Shown: positions 14,103 to 20,682 of the stretch, one piece after another
Layout: each line of letters starts with the position of its first letter
Numbering within the stretch: the first letter of the stretch is position 1
The notes under the pieces: generated by a model
Database searches by the model: none
Told to the model about the DNA's origin: nothing
The model's input: only the letters and a program-made list of their open reading frames with translations
Made by a program: the position numbers and the translations under genes
Origin: Planctomycetota bacterium
GTDB lineage: Bacteria; Planctomycetota; PUPC01; DSUN01
Reading direction: 5' to 3'
Assembly: GCA_016872875.1 (NCBI GenBank)
Contig: VGYW01000082.1
Span: 1 to 24,587, forward strand
DNA length: 24,587 nucleotides

Positions 14103-16595
14103 TCACGGCTCGGCGCGGTGCTTCTCGCCCCGTGCGATGGCCTGGCGCGCCTCGGCCTCGGCCTGGAGGAGGCGCTGGTATTTCTCCTCGCGCGCGGCCT
14201 CGATGCCGAGGAGCCTGGCGCCGGGCATGTCCTCGCGGGGAACCTTCGCCAAGAGGTCCTTCCCGGTATAGACGATGGCGAGGGCCTCCTTGTAACGCGG
14301 GTCGCTCTTCTCCGGGATTCGGGACAGGCAGGGGCTTAGCTCGGGGCGCGTGAGGTTCACCATATCCGCGTTCTCGCGGGCGGTCAGGTTCAGCCCCACA
14401 AGTTTGCCCAACGCGGCAAGCTGCTTCGGGTCGAGGGGCGAACGACCGTAGAGGTTGGCAGGATACGAGCTTGCATAGGACGGATAGTAGGGGGCGTTGA
14501 TGTCAATCCAGGCCACGACGCGGTCGAAGCTCTCGGCATCCAGCTTGCCCTCGTCGCGGTACTTGCGCAGCCGCTCGACGAGCCGGCTCTTATGCGAGCC
14601 CCAGGAGTAGGGGGGCAGGATGTCGGCCGGGCCTGCGCCGACGACCTTGACCTGGTTCTTCCGCCGGAGCTCGGCGTATGAAACGTTGAAGCAAAGGGTC
14701 AGGTCGCCCGCGAGGAGGAGCTTCTTGCCGCCCTCGGTGCCGTAGTCGTGGCACTTGACGCAGTGCTTGTCGAAGACGGGCTGGACCTCAGCCGTGTAGC
14801 TGAAGAGGCGCGGCGGGCCGTGCCAGGGCTTGAGGGTGGAGGGCGGGCGCGCGATGGCGGCCTTCAGGTTGTTCGGCGTGCCGCTCAGGCGGTTGTCGTG
14901 GCAACCGATGCAGCCCGTGGTCTCGCCCGGGCGAGCGATCGTGCCGCTGCGCATCGTCTGCACCATCATCCCGTCGGCGTCGAGGAGCTGGAAGTAGAGG
15001 AACATGTCGGCGGGGACGGCGAAGTGCGCCGAGCCGTCGGCCTCCACGGGCGCCGTGCCGAGGATGCGCTTGTTGTTGAAGTCGTTCCACGCCATTCCAG
15101 GCGCCTGCTGGCCCGTGCCGCCGTCCCAGGCGGAATCCGTCCAGTAGCGCTTCTCGGGCGATTCGACGACGCGGATGGACTTGACCGTTCCGCGGGGCAC
15201 ACTCTCCATCCCTGTGCCAGTGTAGACGTCGTAGACGTAGAACGCGCCTGAACCCTTCGCCAGGTCCGAACGCTCGGGGATGACGCACGGGATAGGCCGC
15301 GTGCCGAGGGGCATGGGGTCGAAGCAGCCGGGCGGCTCCGTGTGCAGCAGCACCTCGTTGCCGAAGACGTCGAGGAGCACGATGCCCATCTGCTCCCCTT
15401 GCTCTTGGCGCGAGGCGAGGAAATACTTGTCGCTCAGAGGATAGGGGTCCTCATACTTTGGGCTGGTGGCGGTGAAGCGGTCGTAGTTCCCCTGCATCAC
15501 CATGCCCATCGCGCTGGCGGGCCAGGTGCGGAGGACTGGCGGCCTGCCGTCCACGCCGATCCTTCGGTCCACGATTGCGATAGCGCCCCAGGGCCTGTCG
15601 TGGCAGGAGGAGAATGTGGCGATGAAGCGCTCGGGCGCGCCGGGCAGGATGCGGGCGTCGAGGACGGCGCCCGGCGAGGGCGTGTTGTTGCCCCAGAAGA
15701 TGGCCTGGTTTGTGCCGTCGGGGTTGCAGGTCCAGAGGCCCTGGGCGTCGCCGAAGTTGCGGTCTACGTATTCCCAGCGGTCGTAGAGGATGCGGCCGTC
15801 GGGGGTGAGGGCGCCGTGGCCCTCGTGGAGCGTGCTGTGCCCGATCTGGTGGATGTTCGCTCCGTCGGCGTCCATCACGAACAGGTTGCCCATGATGTGG
15901 CGGTTGCACATGCAGTACTTTGGCTCGCGGGTCGAGGAGAAGGCGATGCGGCCGTCGGGCAGGTAAAGGGGGTCGAAGTCGCTCACGCCGGCGCCGAAGG
16001 TGAGCTGCCTGAGGCCGGAGCCGTCGCTGTTGACCTCATAGAGGTGGTAGTCGTCCTTGATGTCGTTGCGGAGGGAGACGAGGATGTGCTTGCCGTCGAA
16101 GCTCACCTCGGGGTCGCGGACCACGCCCTTGGGCATATCAAGGAGCGTCTTCACCTCGCCGCCCCGAGCGAAGTCAATGGCCTTCAGAGCGCCGGGGCCG
16201 GTGAACTTGCTCGTGGGCAGCTCCCCCGTCTGGAACATCGTCTCCGTGTTGTGGTGGTCTGAGGCGTATTGCCTTCGGACCACGAAGAGGATGGGCTGGC
16301 CGGAGACGAGTGGGTTAGCGACGAGGGCTTCGCGTTGGAGGACCAGAAGCTCGCGCAGGGCTTTCTGGAGCTCTTGAGGCGAGGCAGCGACGAGCAGCGC
16401 GTCCAGGCGGCTGGCAAGCTCCTTTGCCCTTGGGTAGCGCGGGCTGAAGGTGTCGGCGAGATCGGCGATGGCGAGACGAAGCGACTTCGCCACGGCCTCG
16501 AACTGGTGCTGCGCCATCGGCTGCGGGGGGACTTGGCCCGCGAGCCCATTCGCAACGGAAAGTGTAACCAGGAAGGCGCACACCACCCATCTCAT
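14103..16595 (-). CDS. HzsA-like secreted diheme cytochrome with TolB-like propeller
   Basis: An 830-residue exported protein resembling the alpha subunit of hydrazine synthase (HZS_alpha-type proteins). The ATG at 16595 has AGGAG 5 nt upstream and is followed by a signal peptide ([20 protein letters not shown]). The middle resembles TolB/WD40-like blades: [38 protein letters not shown] and [14 protein letters not shown] (each is a separate blade strand). Two c-type heme sites follow: CIGCH (Cys562-His566) and CVKCH (Cys612-His616). Many bacteria that lack anammox carry such relatives, so hydrazine chemistry is not implied; electron transfer or a c-type redox enzyme is the safer reading. No cytochrome maturation gene is nearby. 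An in-frame upstream extension to 16781 is rejected. Confidence 0.8.
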   Translation of the reverse strand: MRWVVCAFLVTLSVANGLAGQVPPQPMAQHQFEAVAKSLRLAIADLADTFSPRYPRAKELASRLDALLVAASPQELQKALRELLVLQREALVANPLVSGQPILFVVRRQYASDHHNTETMFQTGELPTSKFTGPGALKAIDFARGGEVKTLLDMPKGVVRDPEVSFDGKHILVSLRNDIKDDYHLYEVNSDGSGLRQLTFGAGVSDFDPLYLPDGRIAFSSTREPKYCMCNRHIMGNLFVMDADGANIHQIGHSTLHEGHGALTPDGRILYDRWEYVDRNFGDAQGLWTCNPDGTNQAIFWGNNTPSPGAVLDARILPGAPERFIATFSSCHDRPWGAIAIVDRRIGVDGRPPVLRTWPASAMGMVMQGNYDRFTATSPKYEDPYPLSDKYFLASRQEQGEQMGIVLLDVFGNEVLLHTEPPGCFDPMPLGTRPIPCVIPERSDLAKGSGAFYVYDVYTGTGMESVPRGTVKSIRVVESPEKRYWTDSAWDGGTGQQAPGMAWNDFNNKRILGTAPVEADGSAHFAVPADMFLYFQLLDADGMMVQTMRSGTIARPGETTGCIGCHDNRLSGTPNNLKAAIARPPSTLKPWHGPPRLFSYTAEVQPVFDKHCVKCHDYGTEGGKKLLLAGDLTLCFNVSYAELRRKNQVKVVGAGPADILPPYSWGSHKSRLVERLRKYRDEGKLDAESFDRVVAWIDINAPYYPSYASSYPANLYGRSPLDPKQLAALGKLVGLNLTARENADMVNLTRPELSPCLSRIPEKSDPRYKEALAIVYTGKDLLAKVPREDMPGARLLGIEAAREEKYQRLLQAEAEARQAIARGEKHRAEP

Positions 16596-16644
16596 CGGGT
16601 CTCCTCGGCAGGAAAGGGGGCAGGGCTCGTCGCCAGCCACTACT

Positions 16645-16672
16645 ATCATAGCCGGCGGGGCGTTTGGGTCAA
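16645..16672 (-). promoter_or_regulatory. sigma70-like promoter of the HzsA-like gene
   Basis: On the minus strand: TTGACC (16672-16667), a 16-bp spacer and TATGAT (16650-16645). Predicted start is near 16638, about 43 nt before the ATG. This supports the short start at 16595. Confidence 0.65.
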
Positions 16673-16689
16673 GGGCGGGGACACCGCGC

Positions 16690-17160
16690 AGACGGATGGG
16701 CGTCTCCCGTGGGGCGGTCGCGCGCAGGCGCGGGGCCTGGGGAGAACATTTCGGAGTTGCACAACTCCGCAGTGTTCTCACCCGCCCCTAACATCGCCAA
16801 CCGGCAATGCTGGTGCCAGCACAGCCCGGCCGCGGCGTACGGGAAACAGCAATGACCGCACGGCCGTGGGGCGGCGGGGGCCACACCCAGTCACCCACGG
16901 GACATCGCCAGCAGGCGGCTGGTCAGAGAAGAGGATTTCGGAGTTGCACAAGTCCGAGATGTTCTCGTCGCGCATGCCCAACGCGACTCAGTCCGGTGTC
17001 AGTGCCGGCTGAGCCCCGTTGTGGGGGCGAAGGAGAACCGCAGCAAGCGCAAGGCAGGTGATAGACGGGGGCGCCAGATCCAACCATGCGAAAGGCAGTC
17101 GCGGGTAGCCGGTTGGCTGGAGAAGAACATTTCGGAGTTGTGCAACTCCGAAATGTTCTC
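16690..17160. repeat. three hairpin-bearing degenerate repeats about 190 bp apart
   Basis: This 661-bp gene-free gap (16596-17256) holds three copies of one dyad: 16742-16779, 16928-16966 and 17124-17159, with centres at 16760.5, 16947.5 and 17141.5. The last is perfect with 17-bp arms (AGAACATTTCGGAGTTG and its complement, 2-nt loop); the first has two arm mismatches. Flanks are also similar, with a CAGGCGGCTGG-like run before and a GCCCAACnCG-like run after, so the copies are degenerate tandem units. No T-tract follows. No gene is supported here. Confidence 0.88.
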
Positions 17161-17256
17161 TCGACTCCCCTGGACACGGCTAGGGCGCGCACCACGAACG
17201 GGCGCGGCAGATTGTTGGGTCTGGGCAACATGCGCCCCCGGGTCCGATCCTGCTCG

Positions 17257-18168
17257 TCAGGCGAGCGCCTCCCTGCAAAACTGGACGCACTTGCCCACTT
17301 CCGCCACCGGGTTCGAGTCCTTCGGCACCGCGTACTCCAGCTCGATGTCGGCGGGGAACGTCCACTTCTCCTTCCGCATGAGCTGGAGGATTTCCTTCAG
17401 CGGCGTCTCGCCCTTGCCCCAGGGCAGGTTGCCGCCGGCCGCCGTGCGGTCCTTCAGGTGCAGGCTGACCATGCGCTTGTGGTACTTCTCGATCACGGGG
17501 ATGGGCGACTTCTTAGCGCCGGCGACGTAGTGCCCCACGTCGAAGTTGTAGCCGATGAACTCCCCGTGCTCCAGGATCGGGTCGTTCTTGTCCATCACGG
17601 GCAAGTTGCCCGCGTGGTTGTGGAAGGCGACCCAGACCTTGTGCTTGTCGGCGAACGGGGCGAGGCGCTTGGCCAGGGGTTCGGAACGCTCCGTCGTGAT
17701 GCCGATGCAGCCGAGCGCCTTGGCAACCAGGAAGCTGAACTCGATCTGCTCGTCCGACTGGCCGAAGCCCATCTTGTGGATGTGGATGTTCACGCCCGCG
17801 TCGTTGTACATCTTGCGGAGTTCCACGCACTTGGCCAGTTGCGCCTCGCGTGCGGCGTCGGGCGCCAGCCCCTGCTTGAGCCCCGAGCGCATGAAGCCCT
17901 CGATCGGCCCGCCCATCAGCTCGACCTCGCTCAGCCCGTTCTGGATCAGAGCCTTGAGCGTCTGCTCGGCGGTGTTGGCCCAACTGCCGCGGTAGCTGTA
18001 CGTGATGACGCCGATGCGCACCCCGTTGAACACGGAGTTCGGCTTCTCTGCCGGTGCCTCGGCCCCCAGGCCGCGGCCCGGGACGATGGCGCAAGCCGCA
18101 AGCGCCGCCGCGCCGCCCATGAAGTCACGCCGGGCCAACCGTCCTTCGCCTGGCCGCTGTCCTGCCAT
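17257..18168 (-). CDS. Tat-exported TIM-barrel sugar isomerase/epimerase-like protein
   Basis: A 303-residue protein of the xylose-isomerase-like TIM-barrel family (sugar phosphate isomerase/epimerase annotations). The ATG at 18168 has AGGAG 7 nt upstream. The twin-arginine signal is LARRDFMGG (Arg13-Arg14) followed by a hydrophobic stretch, so it is folded before export. Expected metal-site segments are present in order: SEVELMGG, VAFHNHAGN, YNFDVGHYVAG, VSLHLKDR and PADIELEY. Substrate is unknown; in this bacterial group these proteins often accompany carbohydrate genes. It has its own promoter, divergent from the dehydrogenase gene. Confidence 0.9.
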   Translation of the reverse strand: MAGQRPGEGRLARRDFMGGAAALAACAIVPGRGLGAEAPAEKPNSVFNGVRIGVITYSYRGSWANTAEQTLKALIQNGLSEVELMGGPIEGFMRSGLKQGLAPDAAREAQLAKCVELRKMYNDAGVNIHIHKMGFGQSDEQIEFSFLVAKALGCIGITTERSEPLAKRLAPFADKHKVWVAFHNHAGNLPVMDKNDPILEHGEFIGYNFDVGHYVAGAKKSPIPVIEKYHKRMVSLHLKDRTAAGGNLPWGKGETPLKEILQLMRKEKWTFPADIELEYAVPKDSNPVAEVGKCVQFCREALA

Positions 18169-18224
18169 GTCCACTCTCCTCGCAAGAAAGGTGACGCGCC
18201 GTCCCGACACTCGCATCCTGCATA

Positions 18225-18253
18225 TCTATACACCACCAGGCGTTGCGGGTCAA
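18225..18253 (-). promoter_or_regulatory. sigma70-like promoter of the TIM-barrel gene
   Basis: Minus strand: TTGACC (18253-18248), a 17-bp spacer and TATAGA (18230-18225), start near 18218. It stands back to back with the next promoter, 18 bp away. Confidence 0.7.
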
Positions 18254-18271
18254 GCGACTGTCTCGGCGCGA

Positions 18272-18299
18272 TTGCAAATGGCCCGGCGTGTGCTATAAT
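18272..18299 (+). promoter_or_regulatory. extended -10 promoter of the dehydrogenase gene
   Basis: TTGCAA (18272-18277), a 16-bp spacer and a perfect TATAAT (18294-18299) preceded by TGC, i.e. an extended -10 element. Predicted start is near 18306, 46 nt before the ATG. Confidence 0.75.
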
Positions 18300-18351
18300 G
18301 TCGCCGCTTGCCGAGGATTCCGGGGACGACGGAGCTGGTCAGGAGCAAGGG

Positions 18352-19692
18352 ATGGCGATGATCGTGGCGTGGGAGAAGTTGCCCGCCGCCTGGTTCGATG
18401 CGCTGGCAGCGTTTCTGCGCGAGCGCCGGCCCGAAGGCATGAGGCTGGAGGCCGCACAGCTCGACGATTCGGACCCCACTAAGAGACTATCTCAAAAGGG
18501 TCCAGCATGTGGCACAGCCGCCCTCGGCTGTGCGCCGGAGGCCTTCCACACGCCCGAGGGCGGGCGTGCCACACATTTTGAGATAGTCTCTGAGGCCGAC
18601 GAGGCGCTGAAGGGGGCACACGTCATCGTATCAGGGCTTCTCGGACAGCGCCGGCCCGTAGGCCGCGAGACGTTCCAGAAGGCCCCAGAGCTGCGCCTGG
18701 TCCAGGCTGTGGGGAGCCGCGCGGCTGGGATTGACTTGGCGGCCGCGCGCGAGGAGCGCGTCCAGGTTAGCCTCCTGCCCGCCCCAGCACACGTGGCGTG
18801 CGCGGAGCACGCGCTCCTCCTCATCCTCGCCCTCGCCAAGAACCTCGTCCCCGCGCACCAGAGGGTCACAAGGCGGCCCGTGAGGGAAGGCGGCCCTGAG
18901 ACCCGCACGGCCACGGCGAGCGACTACGCCTACAACTGGGCGAACCTGGAGGGCATCGGCTCCCTGACGGGCAAGACCCTTGGCCTCATAGGGGCAGGCG
19001 ACATCGCCGTCGAGGTGGCGCGGCGGGCGCGCGCATTCGGGATGAAGCTCCTCTATCACGACAAGGAGCCGCTCCCCGCCGATGAGGAGCGCGAGCTGGG
19101 CATCGATCGGCGCGAGCTCGACGCCCTGTTGCGGGAAGCCGACGTGGTATCGCTCCACGCCGCGCTCACGCCCGAGACGGCGAATCTCCTGAACACCGAG
19201 CGGCTGGGGCTGATGAAATCGTCGGCTCTCCTGGTGAACACGGCCCGCGGGGGGCTGGTGGACGAAGCGGCCCTTGCCGATGCCCTGAGCAACGGACGCC
19301 TGGGGGGCGCGGCTCTCGATGTCTGGGCCACCGAGCCCACGCCCCGGGACAACCCGCTCCTCAAGCTCGACAACGTCGTCGCCACGCCCCACGTGGGCGC
19401 AGGGACGCTCTCCCGCACGGCGCTCTTCGAGGCCATCCTTCCGAACATCCTGGCGGCGTTGAGGGGCGAGGCCGTGGCCGGGTCGCTCACGCCTGGCGTG
19501 GAGCCGAAGCCCGCTCTGCCCGTCGAGGCCCCGCCGGTGGGCGGGGCCTCCGAGCCCCGCGGGGCAGAGACGCCCCGCCCACAGGAGCAGCCGCCAGCTC
19601 AGGAGGTCGTCCTGACCAGCGCTGAGGCCCCCGAGCGCGAAGCACTCGACCGCGAGGACACCCCGCCCACCATCGTCTCTGAGCCTGGCTGA
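18352..19692 (+). CDS. D-2-hydroxyacid dehydrogenase with in-frame palindromic insert
   Basis: A 446-residue NAD-dependent dehydrogenase of the D-isomer 2-hydroxyacid family, reducing 2-oxoacids or oxidising D-2-hydroxyacids. The ATG at 18352 has AGGAG 6 nt upstream. The nucleotide loop is GLIGAGDIA (214-219), where Ala replaces the last Gly of GxGxxG. The catalytic set is complete: Arg in NTARGG, Glu in ATEP and His in TPHVGAGT. Residues 44-80 come from a 111-bp palindromic element and have no place in the family fold. After about residue 385 a proline-rich tail of some 60 residues follows, which contains a second palindrome. Its stop is 7 bp from the convergent glycosyltransferase stop. The exact substrate is unknown. 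Confidence 0.88.
   Translation: MAMIVAWEKLPAAWFDALAAFLRERRPEGMRLEAAQLDDSDPTKRLSQKGPACGTAALGCAPEAFHTPEGGRATHFEIVSEADEALKGAHVIVSGLLGQRRPVGRETFQKAPELRLVQAVGSRAAGIDLAAAREERVQVSLLPAPAHVACAEHALLLILALAKNLVPAHQRVTRRPVREGGPETRTATASDYAYNWANLEGIGSLTGKTLGLIGAGDIAVEVARRARAFGMKLLYHDKEPLPADEERELGIDRRELDALLREADVVSLHAALTPETANLLNTERLGLMKSSALLVNTARGGLVDEAALADALSNGRLGGAALDVWATEPTPRDNPLLKLDNVVATPHVGAGTLSRTALFEAILPNILAALRGEAVAGSLTPGVEPKPALPVEAPPVGGASEPRGAETPRPQEQPPAQEVVLTSAEAPEREALDREDTPPTIVSEPG
18481..18591. mobile_element. 111-bp palindromic element inserted in frame in a coding sequence
   Basis: Terminal inverted repeats AGAGACTATCTCAAAA (18482-18497) and its exact complement (18576-18591), 16 bp each. Next to them TGTGGCAC (18508-18515) pairs with GTGCCACA (18566-18573), and inside are two hairpins: CACAGCCG/CGGCTGTG (18513-18532) and CACGCCCG/CGGGCGTG (18549-18568). 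Removing 18481-18591 (37 codons) rejoins the dehydrogenase between Thr43 and Glu81 in frame. No transposase is present and no clear target duplication is seen. Confidence 0.85.
19537..19582. repeat. second palindrome in the dehydrogenase C-terminal tail
   Basis: Arms GTGGGCGGGGC (19537-19547) and its complement (19572-19582) enclose the perfect palindrome GCCCCGCGGGGC (19554-19565). It encodes part of the proline-rich tail starting near residue 396. Confidence 0.8.
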
Positions 19693-19699
19693 ATACTTC

Positions 19700-20611
19700 T
19701 CAGCGATCCGACATCGCAGCGCGCACCGCTGAGAGGGCCTGCTCGACCGAGATGGCATCGAGTCCGCCGGCCTGGGGGCCGCCGAGGATGGCGACCCGGT
19801 GGCCGCGCGGCGCCCACATCGCGGGGTCGGTCGGGCCGAAGAGCGCCACGGTGGGCGCGCCCACCGCGGCCGCCAGATGGCTCACCCCCGAATCGTTCCC
19901 CACATAGGCTCGGCAGACCGCCAGCAGGCCCGCGAGAGTGGCCAGGGGCAAGTTCTCGGCGACGACGCCCACCTGCTGGCCGAGGCGGCGGGCCTCCGCG
20001 TCGCCCTCCTCCGCGGGGCCGAGGAGCCAGACGACTGGGCACGCGAGGGCGCGGGCGAGTTCGCCGAAGCGCTCGACGGACCAGCGCTTCGCCCGCCCGC
20101 CGCTGCCTGGGTGAACCGCCACGAAGCCTCCGCTGAGCACCCGGTCGCGCAGCCACGACCTCGCCGCGGTCAGCCAGGAGCCCTGGGGACGCAGCGAGGG
20201 CTCGGTCGTCACCGCCTTGACCTCCATCGCCATCAAGCTGTTGAGCAGGTGGTCGGTGACGTGGAACGCCTCGCTTGGCTGCGCGCCAAACGTGCCAACC
20301 TTGTCTGCACCGCAGTTCCGCGCGAGGTTCCAGGCGAGAGTGTGGTCGGCGTTGCGCCCATAGGCCAGGGCGATGCGGTGCCCAGCGACAAGCTCGCACC
20401 GGCCGCCTTCGGCGAAGAGGCCGGCGAGGCGGGCGTCGTCGAACGCGATGAACTGGGCGGCGATGCCGCACTCGACGCCCAGGCGGAACACCGGGTGGCC
20501 CACCACGGTCACGCGCGCCCCCACCGCCGTGAGCGATTCGAGGACGGGCAGGGTCACAATGGCATCGCCCAGCGCCCCGGGGCGAAGCACGAGTGCGCGC
20601 TCTTCCCTCAT
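19700..20611 (-). CDS. glycosyltransferase family 9 (heptosyltransferase-like)
   Basis: A 303-residue cytoplasmic or membrane-associated GT-B enzyme of family 9, whose best-known members add ADP-heptose to the lipopolysaccharide core. The N-terminal RPGALGDAIVTLPVLESL matches the family start. The donor-binding half has VAVHPGSGGRAKRWSVERF and YVGNDSGVSHLAAAVGAPTV, then ALFGPTDPAMWAP. The ATG at 20611 starts exactly at the family N-terminus; no Shine-Dalgarno sequence precedes it, and the predicted transcription start falls on this ATG. An upstream in-frame extension overlaps the divergent gene and is rejected. No other lipopolysaccharide gene is adjacent, so the acceptor is unknown. Confidence 0.9.
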   Translation of the reverse strand: MREERALVLRPGALGDAIVTLPVLESLTAVGARVTVVGHPVFRLGVECGIAAQFIAFDDARLAGLFAEGGRCELVAGHRIALAYGRNADHTLAWNLARNCGADKVGTFGAQPSEAFHVTDHLLNSLMAMEVKAVTTEPSLRPQGSWLTAARSWLRDRVLSGGFVAVHPGSGGRAKRWSVERFGELARALACPVVWLLGPAEEGDAEARRLGQQVGVVAENLPLATLAGLLAVCRAYVGNDSGVSHLAAAVGAPTVALFGPTDPAMWAPRGHRVAILGGPQAGGLDAISVEQALSAVRAAMSDR

Positions 20612-20617
20612 GGCTTG

Positions 20618-20646
20618 AGGATAACAGCGTGGGCCGGCGCGCGCAA
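20618..20646 (-). promoter_or_regulatory. promoter of the glycosyltransferase, predicted leaderless
   Basis: Minus strand: TTGCGC (20646-20641), a 17-bp spacer and TATCCT (20623-20618). Six bases later comes the A of the ATG at 20611, the normal +1 position. Confidence 0.45.
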
Positions 20647-20647
20647 G

Positions 20648-20676
20648 TTGACTCGGATGGGGCGATTTGGTACCGT
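20648..20676 (+). promoter_or_regulatory. promoter of the DUF2341-PKD-TPR gene, predicted leaderless
   Basis: TTGACT (20648-20653), a 17-bp spacer and TACCGT (20671-20676). The A of the ATG at 20683 is at +1. The -10 match is weak. It lies 1 bp from the -35 box of the divergent promoter. Confidence 0.45.
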
Positions 20677-20682
20677 GGCAGC

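Noticed and set aside
16596..16781. 62-codon N-terminal extension of the HzsA-like protein
   Set aside because: It reads through the promoter and into the hairpin repeat; the ATG at 16595 has a ribosome site and a signal peptide.
17086..18351. Long upstream extension of the dehydrogenase frame
   Set aside because: It runs antisense through the TIM-barrel gene and its promoter. The ATG at 18352 has a ribosome site and a promoter.
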